Assembly (NCBI GenBank): GCA_020726505.1
Contig: JAHLEZ010000013.1
Coordinates: 1,054,001 to 1,118,000 of the forward strand
From: Leptodontidium sp. MPI-SDFR-AT-0119
Lineage: Eukaryota > Ascomycota > Leotiomycetes > Helotiales > Leptodontidiaceae
Direction: 5' to 3'
DNA length: 64,000 nucleotides
In this document: positions 35,925-47,245 of the stretch, piece after piece
How the letters are laid out: every line of letters starts with the position of its first letter
Position numbering within the stretch: the first letter of the stretch is position 1
Translations under genes and position numbers: made by a program
The notes under the pieces: generated by a model
Databases searched by the model: none
Seen by the model: only the letters and a program-made list of their open reading frames with translations
What the model was told of the DNA's origin: nothing

Positions 35925-36579
35925 AACTCGATGACGAAGATGATAAGTTGCAGGTTGATGGTTGAGGAAATAATGGGTGGTGTAGACAGACATTGAGCGG
36001 TGCTGGGAATTGCCGTACTGGAGGGCACTACTGAGTTGCTTGTCTTGTCGCAACGTCATTGGACAATTTGGGGTGCCTGAAGTCTTGGGGATGCTTCATC
36101 TCTTTATTTACACTTTTGGGACGGCTTTTTTCTGGACTCAGTACTTCGATGTTGAGATAAATAAGATATGTACGAATTTTTGCTCTCCGATTTTACGAGA
36201 TACTTTGTTCAATTCTCAAAAGCCAGTCTCCAGGTATTCATTCCCCACATACAGTATCAAAACGGCAACCAGGTGCACGCTCACCGGACGTACAACTACA
36301 GCCATGAAAAGTCTCCCCAATCCTCAATCAGGAAGGTGGTTTGCTAAAAACTCACGTGAAGGGCGCATCTCCCTGCAAACCAGTCTAAAGCCCAGGTCTT
36401 GGCTGGTCTATTACGCCCTCCCCCCTTTTTTCATCGCTAAAACTCTGCATCTCGGCTTGACTCACGCCGGCTTATTCAACTAGAGCCACAACACATAAAA
36501 AGAACTCACAGCCCATTTTTGATCTCAATAATTATCCGATACAAACAAATCACAAGCTTTAATCTCAACAACATACACA
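35925..36579. other. Intergenic region
   Basis: 655 bp before the GNAT gene. A 157-codon open frame (36010-36483) is present but looks random. Nothing else recognised. Confidence 0.35.
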
Positions 36580-37410
36580 ATGCCCGTCCCAATAAAAGAA
36601 ACCCCCCAAACCATGCCCCCAGTTGCGCGCGGGGCAACATCCCCCGTCCCTCAAATACCAGCCCCATCACAAGAACCCATCCTCATCCGGCGCGCACGCC
36701 TCTTCGAAGGACATCACGTAGGTCGCATCGCAGCACGCACCTACTACGACGCAGAACTCACGAAATTCCTCTCCCCGCGTCGGGAAAAGTATTACAGCGA
36801 CTACGAATTCGGATTCCAGAGCCGTGCTCAAACGCGCATGTTCTCGCCGCGGAACATCACTTATTTTGCGTATGAGAAGAGTAGGCCAGAGGCGCCGATC
36901 GGGTATATGCAATTTGTGAGGCTAGGGGATGATGAAGCTGCGAAAAAGATGGAGATGGATGTGGGTGTCACGGGGCGGGGTTGTTTGTGGGTGGCGAGTT
37001 GGCTGTGGTGGGTTTGGGTGAAGATGAATTTGTGGTGGACGGGTGGTGATAGGACTGAGGATCCGGAAGCTGTGAAGAAATTTATTGGGATGGTTGAGGA
37101 GGAGGAGAGGTTGCATTGGGAGGGGAGGGAGGATAGGGCTAATCGGTGGCATGCGCAGAGTGTGGTTGTCTATGAGGAGTATCAGGGGAGGGGTATTGGG
37201 AAGAGGTTGATGGCTGAGGTGCTTGGGAGGGCGGATAGTGAGGGTGTTATTACAGGCATTGAGGCGAGTGCTGCTGGGGAATTGATGTATAGGAGTGTGG
37301 GATTTGAGTTGGTTGCGAGGTTTAGTGGTGAGAATACTTTTGAGGGAGATAGTGGAGGAGTGATGATTCGGAAGCCGAAGGGGTGGAAGGGCGAGACATT
37401 GAACAAATAG
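36580..37410 (+). CDS. GNAT-family N-acetyltransferase
   Basis: Single-exon, 276 residues. After a Pro-rich N-terminus the GNAT fold begins at ILIRRARLFEGHHVGRIAA (about 33-51). The acetyl-CoA-binding motif A is VVVYEEYQGRGIGKRLMAEV (about 195-214; Q/R-x-x-G-x-G/A present as Q-G-R-G-I-G), followed by motif B EASAAGELMYRSVGFELVAR. A Trp-rich hydrophobic segment (LWVASWLWWVWVKMNLWW, about 141-158) sits between beta-3-like and beta-4-like strands; fungal members of this class often have such an insert. The acceptor substrate is unknown. The second half uses G/T-ending codons much more than the first half. It lies between two small secreted-protein genes on the same strand. Confidence 0.88.
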   Translation: MPVPIKETPQTMPPVARGATSPVPQIPAPSQEPILIRRARLFEGHHVGRIAARTYYDAELTKFLSPRREKYYSDYEFGFQSRAQTRMFSPRNITYFAYEKSRPEAPIGYMQFVRLGDDEAAKKMEMDVGVTGRGCLWVASWLWWVWVKMNLWWTGGDRTEDPEAVKKFIGMVEEEERLHWEGREDRANRWHAQSVVVYEEYQGRGIGKRLMAEVLGRADSEGVITGIEASAAGELMYRSVGFELVARFSGENTFEGDSGGVMIRKPKGWKGETLNK

Positions 37411-39139
37411 GTTGAGTGCCAGAATTCGACTGCATTGAAGAGAGTGGAGAGAAGTAGTCCGAAACTTCGGTTATGTTGACTCGATACTGAACTTTCTGAT
37501 TGGCAATCGGGCCCAGTGATCTGGAAAATGAGGAACTTGAGCAGACGTCCCAGTGGAGTACGACATAGCTGCGAGAATGAGAAATCAAGGCAGAGCTCCC
37601 AAAAGACTTGACGAAAACTTTGAGCAGTTTTCCAAGCACCAGACTCCGTATCCAAAAGCCCTGCCTCGTTCAAAGCGGAATATCCAAAACCCGAACCCAC
37701 AGCTTTACATCTCAGTATCTCTCTGCTCTAGGCACAAGAATTCAACAAATTAGATGCAAGTTGGCCTCACGCTAAAGCCGAGGCAAAAAAGTAAGGCGTT
37801 ACCAAGTAAACAGAACCAATATAATCAAGCTATCTTCGGCCGAGCAAAAACTTGGTAACCAAACAAACCCTTCAAGGCCCCCAATACCAGTAAATAATAC
37901 GCATCTACGCTAAGTAAGCATTAGCATGTCTTTAACTTCAGCCATAGTATCCAATGGCATTTAACATGGCAATATGATTATGCATATGGCATTGGGCATT
38001 CCCCGCTCTGTATGAAACATCTTCTCGCCTTAACCTCGATGAACGCCTGAACCAGGACCTCGGCTCTTAGCTGAGCTACCACTCGCAGATCCCGTATGTC
38101 TATTCCTCAAGCCAGCCTTGGGTGTCATGCAATGATGCTCTAAGGTGTGGGAATTCTCCGAACGAAAGCTAGCTCATCGGGTTGAGAGTGTAGATCGATC
38201 CTTAGGCTCAGAAGATGGTCATCAGATGGTAGGAAGAGTATGCGAGATGGCAGGATGCTTTGACGTGTTCGGATTTTAAGGTTTTGGAATGGCTTTTGGG
38301 ACTGTTGTACGTGGAGTTCTAGAACTTATTGTGATTTGACGGAGGCGGATGAGTGAGGAATGATGGTTGTTAGTCCTTCTCTGTGACGCATCCACAGTCA
38401 GCGCAGCTGAGCCATTGAGTTGGCGTGAAATACCCTGACTTTTCAATTAAAATTTCGTGCTTGAATAATAGTATTGAAGCACTCTTATGACTTTCCTGTA
38501 GTTCTTTCATCTCCATATGACGATATCACCTCTCAAGTTCCAAGAGTTCGCGCTCTGACACCACCAACCCAACAATTTTTCGACTGAAGCTTTCGGATCA
38601 AGTCTTGAAATCTTGGCATCAAACACGGAGGTTATGCGAAAAGCATAACGTCATTAAGTTTGATAGGCTCGTACAGTCGTACTCGGCCCTCAAATGTTCT
38701 CTAACCTCAAGGGAGCCAGTTAGCGACTGTTTACTAGATCCAGCGTCGGTTCAATTCAAAGTACAGCATTAGAAGGAGTGTAGTCTGTTGAAAGCGAGAC
38801 TCGAGCTAGTGAGAATGAACGAAACGGGCATTTACTTTGTGTAAACAAGCAAATGCCAAGCGGCCATTGAGACCTGTTTTCTTCACCAAGCCCCTTCGTG
38901 CTAGGAAGACTAGTGAAGCCTCACTACGTTACTTGGATCTTGGAACTTGAATACGGCACTCGGATTTGTTGGGAGAAGGTTTCTTTTAAGGCTGTGTGTG
39001 CATCTAGGCAAACATTTCAAGTAGGAGAGGAAAAATGTGTATATAAGCCAGCTGCTCCCTTGACGAGATCTACTCTTCATCATCAACAGCTACACATCCA
39101 AACAAGCCAGTCAAGATCGGTCACATTGAATCATTCATC
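37411..39139. other. Intergenic region
   Basis: 1.7 kb, AT-rich in parts, without a supported gene. Its right end carries the TATA box of the secreted-protein gene at 39140. Confidence 0.4.
39040..39047 (+). promoter_or_regulatory. TATA box (TATATAAG)
   Basis: 100 bp upstream of the ATG at 39140; comparable position to the TATA box of the related gene at 35331. Confidence 0.55.
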
Positions 39140-39798
39140 ATGCGTTTCTTAACCCTCATCTTCTGTATCACAGCAGTTGGAACTGCACCAATTGCCAATA
39201 GCGCGCCTGTGAGCAAAATGCCCTTACCCAGCTGTACAATCCACTAACAAACTCGTAGTTTTCACTCAGCCGTTCAGCAAATGGGATCACTCTCTCCCGC
39301 TTCGATACTGGAGCAATCCTGGCTGCAATCATCAGACCCAGAACCTCAGAAGATTCTGACTCCCTGAAGCGAGAGCTCGACAACAACGGCGAGTACAACA
39401 ACTGCTATGATGCATACGGAAATCGAGTTGCCTGCGGTGCCAACATCAATAACAACAACAATCTCTGTACAGATTCATACGGAAACCGATACATATGCGG
39501 CGGCAACAACGATGCTTATTGCTATAATCGATTCGGAAATCAGTGCGAATGTAATGATCCCGATTATGATGAGCAGAGCACGAAGAATGCAAAGGAGGAT
39601 GCTAAGAAACGGAAGCAACAGCAAAAAGAGAAAGATCAAGCTGAGAGGGAGGCGCAGAGAGTGAAGGAGCAGAAAGAGAGAGAGAAGCAGAGGGAGGAAG
39701 AGCAAACGCAGAGGGAGAAGGAACAGAAGGAGAGCGAGAAGCAACGAGAGGAAGAGCAGAAGAAGAAAGAAGAGAAAGAGAATGGTAATGATAACTAG
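39140..39798 (+). CDS. Small secreted protein with three Y/F-G-N Cys repeats and a charged helical tail
   Basis: 202 residues from exons 39140-39208 and 39259-39798 (50-nt intron, GTGAGC donor, CGTAG acceptor, CTAAC branch site). Exon 1 encodes the signal peptide MRFLTLIFCITAVGTAPIAN. Exon 2 has no in-frame Met, so simple ORF searches miss the gene. After a dibasic LKR-ELDNN site come three tandem units: CYDAYGNRVACG, CTDSYGNRYICGG and CYNRFGNQCEC, separated by Asn-rich linkers. Then follow about 75 residues of almost pure Lys/Glu/Gln/Arg, predicted as a long charged helix, ending ENGNDN. That tail is unusual for a secreted protein. Signal-peptide exon, exon length (68 versus 69 bp), intron size and TATA spacing match the gene at 35331, so the pair may be old duplicates. 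Function unknown; candidate effector. Confidence 0.78.
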
Positions 39799-40338
39799 AC
39801 CGATGGAATTACGAGCTTGTACTGTATTAATGCATAGTAATTGAACTTGGTTGGCAAGATATAGTGATCACGCGACGTCAGAGATCTGATTACCCTACAT
39901 GTTCCTGGTGGATTTCAGAAGCGTTGTAGGACGGTCAGGCCCGTAGTGCTCGATTCCCAAGGAGCCAGCCCACTTGACGAAAATTATTTTTATTTTTGTC
40001 CTCTGGACAATATCGCGAGGGCTAGTGTAGCTCTCGCCACTGGCGTCGATTCTTTTGAGCATTTCAGATTATGGTCGCGGCCCGTAGTAAAAAATGTGTA
40101 CCGACTCTGAGAGGCTCAGTATCTCCGAGCCAGGCTTGATGACGGAAAAGTTACGTCTAGGAGAAATGAACAAAAAGATTGCAAATATCTGGGACCTAGA
40201 GGCGGCAGCGCTAACACCCTCAAGCTAGGTGCACACGTATTTCTTTTCAATCCTGTTCTCAAATTTCAAAGTCGATTTCTCTCACCGTCCTCATCAAACA
40301 TCCGTTGCTTCCATTGTCGGCCTCGACAATACGTGGAA
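39799..40338. other. Intergenic region
   Basis: 540 bp; nothing recognised beyond presumed UTRs. Confidence 0.35.
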
Positions 40339-41029
40339 ATGTCGGCTCCATTGAATCCAATGGCTGCGGCCTTCAAGCCAGCAAGCAGGCAAAGATCCAA
40401 TGCTATGCTGAATGGTACCGCTGAGGGCATGATGGAGCAGCATGCGACGGTGGGACAAGGTCCTGCAATCGCAAGAACCCCAATGTACGTACCGAAAACT
40501 TCTCCGCATCTGAATATCACTTCTAATTATGTTAATCAGGTCAACCGAGCAACTCTCTTCTCGTCTAAAGCGCAAAAAGCCCAAGTTGAGATTGAACATT
40601 TCGGCACTGCCACCTGTCGTCGATAACGAGGGACGTCAAATCCGATCAGCAACAACCAGGCCTGATCTAAACGCTCCCGATATGGATCATATCATGTCCC
40701 TAGACAATCTGGCCTTGAATGCGTCGGTTCCTCCTCCACCAAGACATTGGCCCCAACAGCGTAGCCCATACCAGAACACTCAGGAGTATGTCTTGGCTCG
40801 AGCTAATTCTGCCGAAGAACAAGTGGTGGAGCTTCGTCGCCAATTGGGAGATGGTCACCGGGAATACATTGCGCTTCAGGTGGCCCACTCTGCAGTCAAA
40901 CTAGAGTTGGATAGTTTGCGGAATGGGAATGGGGGTGGGGGAAGTTGGATGCCTGTCTCACCACAGCATGATGAGGCAATCATCGCTATTGGGCCGATTG
41001 TAGAGAGGAGCCCACAGATGGAGGACTAG
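40339..41029 (+). CDS. Hypothetical protein with short coiled coil (211 aa)
   Basis: Exons 40339-40484 and 40540-41029 (55-nt intron, GTACGT donor, CAG acceptor, TCTAAT branch site). It starts MSAPLNPMAAAFKPASRQRS; a basic stretch RLKRKKPKLRLNISALPPV (about 56-74) could be a nuclear-localisation signal. Residues about 135-175 (EEQVVELRRQLGDGHREYIA and following) form a short heptad-like helix, and a Gly-rich linker precedes the C-terminus. No family recognised. Exon structure is good evidence that it is a real gene, since both exons lack stops and the join keeps frame. Confidence 0.6.
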
Positions 41030-41679
41030 ATGTCTGCGCTCAAAACCTTTAATTAGGTATAAAAGCCAGGTAACTGGTAATCTGGAGAGAAAGGATCTTG
41101 GCGTTGCATTGGAAGGGGTATTGGAACAGAATCTGACTCTTTTCGCAACTCCGGCGAAAAGTATAGATTCTTCCAAAGTTTTCTTTATTCGAATGTGTTT
41201 AGTCGATCGTCTTTCTTGAATAAGTATGGTGTTTTGGTACTGGCATAAAACTATTCCAAATGATGGGTCTCTTAGGCTAATTAGAGTTCCGTTATTTGTA
41301 TACAGCAATATAATTACCCGGGCAGCATCTGCATAATATGGCATTGCATACATTGACTCGCTCATTGGTGAAGCTCTACATACGAGGATGTTTATATATC
41401 CAAGAGGTGTCGTCTGAAAAAGCTACAGACGAGGCTTGGCTAACCCATGTCTTCCCCAGATTTGATTTGCCGGCCACCGGAGAGCTTCAAAGGATTTCTT
41501 GGCAATAGGATGTCGCCCATCATGGCAATTTTCTGTACTGCTCAATCGCCATGCGCCTCTGGACTCTCCTACTCCTCCTATCACTATCCATACACCGACA
41601 AACTAGGATGGCATGATGTTCTTTTTTGGGTAGCCCATAAGCATTTTACTTCAGAAGAAACGAACTTCAGCACCCAGGA
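41030..41679. other. Intergenic region
   Basis: 650 bp upstream of the ankyrin/CorA-like gene; AT-rich; nothing recognised. Confidence 0.35.
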
Positions 41680-44600
41680 ATGGCCGATATTGGAGATCAA
41701 CTGTCGCGATCAAGATCACGGTCCAGCGACCACAATGAGCGCCTAGAACCTCAATTGCTTCGCGCGGCGGAAAACGATGATGTCGAAAAGCTCCGCCAGA
41801 TCATCGGCGCGGCGAAGATCAAGGGGCAGTTGAACGAAAACTTCCTCCGAATCGGCCTGGTACGAAGTTCAGAGAAGGGGAAGATTGGTGCTACACAATA
41901 CCTTCTGGCTCAAGGGGCACAACCTGACGGAGCGACTGGAAATAGACTGTCTCCATTGTTTAAGGCCGTGGAGAGGAACAATATCGGCATCGTACACCTA
42001 CTTCTCGAACATGGCGCAAACCCAGAAACCGCAGACAAGAAAGGCAGAACTGCTCTCATGACTTCAGCATGGATGAACTACTGGCACATTCTCAATTCGC
42101 TGATTGTCAAGGGCGCGGATGTCAATGCGAAAGATGCGCGAGGACGGAATGTGCTGCACAACTTGGCCGCGGACAAGCAATGTAACTGGGGCGACTCGGT
42201 GATTGAGCTGTTGCTGAAGGAGAACATACACATAGATGGGGAAGAGGGACAAGACAAACTCGGCAGATCTCCCCTACACTGGGCTTGCGCGACTGGAAAG
42301 ACGCACCTTGCAGAACTTCTGCTAACACGATCGCGGACACCGCGTGCAGATGTACATGCTGTTGAAATACGGGGAAAGACAAGTCTACATCTCGCTGCAG
42401 CGCACGACTGGATCGACATTGTAGAATTACTTCTCAAGCACGGTGCGGATATCACAGCGAAGAGCGATGGAGGATGGACTCCTCTTCACAATGCCTGCGA
42501 GCTTGGATCCGAGAAAATTGTACGAATTTTGGTGGAAGCTGGTTCTGATGTAAATGCGAAACTTCTCAATGGCATAACGCCGCTTCATCTTGCAGCTCAA
42601 GGAGGCCATTTAGCAGCCGTCAAATGTTTGCTGGAGCGGAAAGATATAAAGAAGGCGGTTAGGGATACATTTGGGAGCACGCCGTTTCTGCGAGCTGCCC
42701 AAAACAGACATAAGGACATAGTCAGCCTTCTAGCACCCTTCAATCATATGGAGAGCATATCCGAGGACGCTCTTGGTGCGAGTAATGGGTTCAATGCTAC
42801 CGTTGTCGATTTTGGAAATTTTCACAATGAGAACAGAGTCAAAAGACCGACTGTTTACGGTATGTCCTTCGAGTATGGTTGGGCATGAGCTGATGTCGAT
42901 CCAGAACTTCTTTATGGTCGTGATCCAGTCAATTCGAGGAAGCCAAAATACACTATCCTGCCCAATGATGACAAGGCTTCAGAATTCCGATGGATCCATC
43001 TCCCAGCAAATAACATGGCTTGGATAGAAGTTCTACTTACAAAGATGTTCATCGAAGAAGGGGCGAGCGATGTTGAAGGGTTCAAAGCACTTGAAAAGTC
43101 TTTCTCTCATCAACATCGTGGCCAGCAGAGCCATTCGCACTTCATGCGGCCCCTCTGTCAAAGTTCGATGAGAGCCGCTCGTACTTCACAGGTGCCCGCT
43201 GAGCCTGTCGCGGATCAAGGACCTCCAAAGATTGTGATCAATGGCTCAGATGCAAAAGGGTCACCCAAGCCAGCTTCAAGGAGTTCTACATTCCGAGAGG
43301 ATAGTACAGATTTTTTCAAGTCGTCTCATGGGAAGGATCACGACAAAGGTACACATAAGGAGAAAGGCAAGAAGCCTCATGCTAAGGGGAACAAATCTCC
43401 GAAGCTGAATGACACACCTAGCAAAGACAAGGAAATGTCTCGTAAGTTGTTTTCTCATCATTTTTAGGTCGTTCAGTTTTGCTATAGCATTCAATGTCTG
43501 GAATGGGTTTTGACATTGAGCATCTACCATTGTCCAAAAATACTTCGGACAATTAAATGTCCACTGACATTTACCACTTTCCATTGCCGATACACTCTTT
43601 GGACATCAATCTACAATCTCAGTCACTAAAGTTTTTCAGGAAAGCCCAGTCAGTCCCTTGATCGCCCCAGCACACCTAGCCGCAAGGAAGTCTTGCAATC
43701 CAAAGGCAATGTCTTCACATTCATGCCGTACCTCCATTTCGAAAGTACCCGACGTCATCAAGAAATGCAAGAAGCCATAAAAAGAGCTGAAAATATGAGA
43801 TCTCCACTCTGTCCATACCTAGGCAAGGCACGAACATACGACGAAATGCTGATTCGAGCCCATCTTGCGACCTCGACTGTTTCCCTCCACGTTCGTCGCA
43901 CGCTGGATCAATTCTTTTACCACAATATCGATACCGAGAGTCGAGACCAAGATCAGGTTGTGTACCGCTATCAGTTGAAAGGCAAAGATCACGAAGATCC
44001 TGAGGTGGACCCGAAGATTGTCATGGTTGATCAGCTGTGGATGTGGATTCTCGGGAAAGACTTAATAGTGACCAGCTTCCCTCAGAGGTGGCAGCAACCC
44101 AAGAATGATCCGCTGAATGTCCTCGATAGTGTCATTGAAGACATCAACAGCAAGACTCGGGAGCCTGTAAAGTCAGTCTACGACTTAGCTATGATCATCA
44201 CGGGCCGATGTACAGGTGTCTTTGATCGCCATCGAATGGGAGATGACGAGTATCAATTTCTAGATATGTTCGAATCCAGCATCGGTAGCGCCACAGACAG
44301 GGAAACAATCCTGTTTAAAGAATTCAATGCTGCTTCAGCACAAGCCTCAATCTGGCTGCAACATCACCGGCGATCCCATGGCTTCTCTAGATTCATCGAA
44401 CATGGTACGACCGAAGCAGAGATCAAACAAGAGACGAATTACATGAACTGGGATGCCGAGGACGAGAAGTTCAAACTGGAAGAGCTGATGCGCAACCCAC
44501 CTTTCATCGACAAGCTTCTGGACATCGGTCAAGAAACCGACCTTCTAGCCGAGACTAAAGATATCCGGGACGAACTAAACATGATCGCCAAAGTCCTCGA

Positions 44601-45381
44601 CGACCAGAAGAATGTGCTACCAGACCTCCAAGACGCAGTCTGCGATCTTTACCGCGACGAACAGAAATCCCAACAAGAAGTCAAGAAACGCTTCCGGGAC
44701 CAACTGAAAACCATAGAAACGCACCTCAAAGACATCGAAAGAATGGACCGGCAGGCAGAGCGCATCTACAAATCCATCACAGACATGCTAGATCTCAAAC
44801 AAAAACACGCCAACGCCTTCGAAGCCCGCTTTGCCCGCGATCAAGCCGCGGGCACTGCTAGACAGAGCCAAACGATCATGGTGTTCACCATCGTGACTAT
44901 CATCTTCCTGCCATTGAGTTTCATCGCTGCGTTCTTCGCTATCAATATCCGTGAATTCCCACACAGTGACGCGGGACCTAGTCTACCGTTAGGATATGTC
45001 AGTAAATACATGTTCGGCATCGGCTTCGCTGTCTCTATCCCCTTGATAGCAATAGCATTAAGTCTTGACGACATCGGCCATCTTCTCCGCAGAGTACGCA
45101 GGGCGTTGAGTCAGCGTCGACTTAAGAAGGAGAGAGCGAGTCAGCCTGGAGAGGGGAGTTTGGATATGCTTGCTTTTGCGCAGGCGTTGAGCGTGGCGAG
45201 GAGTACGAGGAAGAGCGTCGAGACGGATTGGATAAGGGAACGCTTCTCGACCAGTACGAGGCCACCGCCTGTGGTTAGGCCCGAGATCAGACAGACGGCG
45301 ACGGGGTTTAAGATGAGGAGGGTTAGTGGGGATCTTGAGAGGGGGACGCAGATGAGGGGGTTGGCTGTTGGGAAGGCGTGA
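41680..45381 (+). CDS. Ankyrin-repeat protein with C-terminal CorA-like two-helix membrane domain
   Basis: 1,152 residues in three exons: 41680-42859, 42905-43441 and 43640-45381 (introns 45 and 198 nt). N-terminal ankyrin repeats occupy about residues 20-370 (GRSPLHWACATGKTHLAELL, GKTSLHLAAAHDWIDIVELL, GWTPLHNACELGSEKIVRIL, GITPLHLAAQGGHLAAVKCL). A disordered Lys/Ser-rich linker (about 465-600) follows, then a helical CorA-like cytosolic domain with long coiled segments (RDELNMIAKVLDDQ and DLKQKHANAFEARFARDQ). Two membrane helices close the protein: VFTIVTIIFLPLSFIAAFFA and YMFGIGFAVSIPLIAIAL. The magnesium-channel signature Gly-Met-Asn, expected at the end of the first helix, is absent; AINIREF is found instead. 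Fungal ankyrin-CorA fusions form a large family without proved transport function. Membrane sensor or scaffold is inference. Confidence 0.9.
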
Positions 45382-46435
45382 TTTGGATGAGTATTTACTG
45401 TGCTCTTGTTTTTTACATATACCACGTGTATGATTTGAGGGATGCTATATAGGTATGGCATTGGATATGGTATTGGATATAATGTTAGATACGGCATACG
45501 GCATTGGATATGGTATTAGATAAGATATTAAACATTTGGCCAAGAAATGATGCAAGACCTTAAAACGCACACCACTCATCCCAACATTCTGTTCAAAGGC
45601 CTACATACAATCCGAAGTCACCCTCGCGGATGGCAATCATGGCATTCTAGAGCCTGATCAAACCTCCTCAAGCCGTCGTCGTCCTAAATAGTCACCTACC
45701 TAGTGATAGATACGTAGACAGGCAGGAGGTTGTTTCTGACCAGCGAGAGTCAGAGGCAAGAAAGAACTTCCTAAATTTACTTCCACATATAATGCCCGTC
45801 CATTCCACTCCCACCCTCAGAAAGAAAAGTAGGCACCAAGACAAAACATCGTCCTGGAAGGAGTGGTTTTGATCTAGAAACCCAAAGACTTCCTCTCCAT
45901 GGCCCGATCGTCGGACCGAGGCAGTCTAGAGGCAGCGTTATGTGCCAACACATATCGCTATATATCTTCCAAGATGGCCAGGAGACTAGACTGGAAGAAA
46001 GGAATGAAATAGCTGAACGAGACTGGATGAAATGGTTTACTAGGTAGCCGTGTTGTCACACCGCCGACGTAAGATTGACTTCAAGAGGCTGGAAGTAGGA
46101 GGCCGATCACGTGGACATCCCGGAGATTTTCGGCTCGTTCGGGCCACTTGACCCGAATCGTGGAAAGAACAAGCAGAAGCAATCTCCAAAGCATCACAGC
46201 TTCAATCAATCAGCAGTCGCCTCAAAAATCAAGAAAATCCAGGTACGAAGTGGGGGTTCTGATGTGTTTGCAATTCCCATGTATTGTACACAATGGCAAG
46301 AGCTTTTTTCTATTCACTATGCACTTATCATCCATCGAAAACCCCCCAATCAATTCATCCTCCATCATTTGTCCATCCCCCGATCATTCATCCCCTCCCC
46401 CCAGTATATGTAGAGTTGGTAGTACAGTAGGCCAT
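45382..46435. other. Convergent intergenic region
   Basis: 1.05 kb. An 18-bp direct repeat (ggcattggatatggtatt) occurs at 45457 and 45500 within an ATGG-rich stretch (about 45450-45530). A frame at 46111-46413 does not look like protein. Confidence 0.4.
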
Positions 46436-47245
46436 TTACATAGCGAACAAGATCAAGAATGAAACCATGAGGGCGAAGAGTCCAGTGGCTTCGGCGAAAG
46501 CGAAACCCAGAATGGCGTATGAGAAGAGTTGACCACGCATGGATGGGTTGCGGGCGACACCGGTGATGAGGGAACCGAAAACCGTACCGATACCAGTTCC
46601 TGCACCCTGTGAGGAGTTAGCATTGCATTCATCGAGGGCATTCATCGATGATTCAATTGGTGTTGTGGGATCTGATAAGGTGGAGCTATCTGGAACAGGC
46701 ACACGAGCCACATCGGCAGTTGTTTTGTTTGTGCCAGCTCGAGATAGCTCCGGATTGATCCAATTGAATTTATGAAAGCAAGCACAACTTACAATGAGAC
46801 CAGCAGCAGCGACACCAGCTCCGATGAGCTTTCCGGCACCGAGGATAGCAGCACCGACAGCGACATCAGCGACACCGCGCGATTGGTTGCGAGCGATGTT
46901 CTGGGCGGTGTTGCGGAGCATAGCACGGCTCATCAAGAGACCGCTGTTACGAGCTGGAGCTTGGAAGCGGGAGACTGAGGTTGATGGGCCTGATAATTGG
47001 AGATGGATTAGCTATTGATCGATCGATTGAATCGATGCCGCCAAGTATAAGAGCTCAGGAGCCCAGGTGAGCTGTTGATGATGGGGATGTTGATGGGGAT
47101 GGGTATGGTAGGTACGGATGGGATGGGACGAACGCGCCAGCTTACCGTTTGTGAATGCACGGCGGGCAATTGGGTTTGCCTGACGCAGAGCAGAGGCGCC
47201 ATTGAGACGTGCCGAGCGGGCGGAGAGCTGGGCGATGGAGTTCAT
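46436..47245 (-). CDS. ATP9: Mitochondrial ATP synthase c-subunit precursor (nuclear ATP9)
   Basis: 155 residues from exons 47245-47146, 46989-46793 and 46606-46436. The first about 70 residues are Arg/Ala/Ser-rich and lack acid residues, a mitochondrial presequence. The mature proteolipid has two helices: [20 protein letters not shown] with [17 protein letters not shown], the conserved R-N-P loop at 118-120, and [19 protein letters not shown] with the proton-carrying Glu138. Ten or so copies form the c-ring of F1Fo ATP synthase. [11 protein letters not shown] is nearer to the animal-type sequence than to the FVEAIGLFDLM seen in Neurospora crassa, recalling the second nuclear isoform known in Podospora. 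The second intron (46792-46607, 186 nt) is a multiple of three with no in-frame stop, so retention would insert 62 residues between the two halves. Confidence 0.96.

Noticed and set aside
36010..36483. 157-codon open frame
   Set aside because: No domain, random composition, no splice or promoter support.
39475..39744. Leu-rich minus-strand open frame
   Set aside because: Antisense of the Lys/Glu-rich tail of the secreted protein at 39140.
46436..46936. Single-exon 166-codon ATP9-like frame
   Set aside because: It includes a 186-nt stopless intron with GTAAGT and CACAG ends; removing it restores the conserved GLI-GAGTGIG join.
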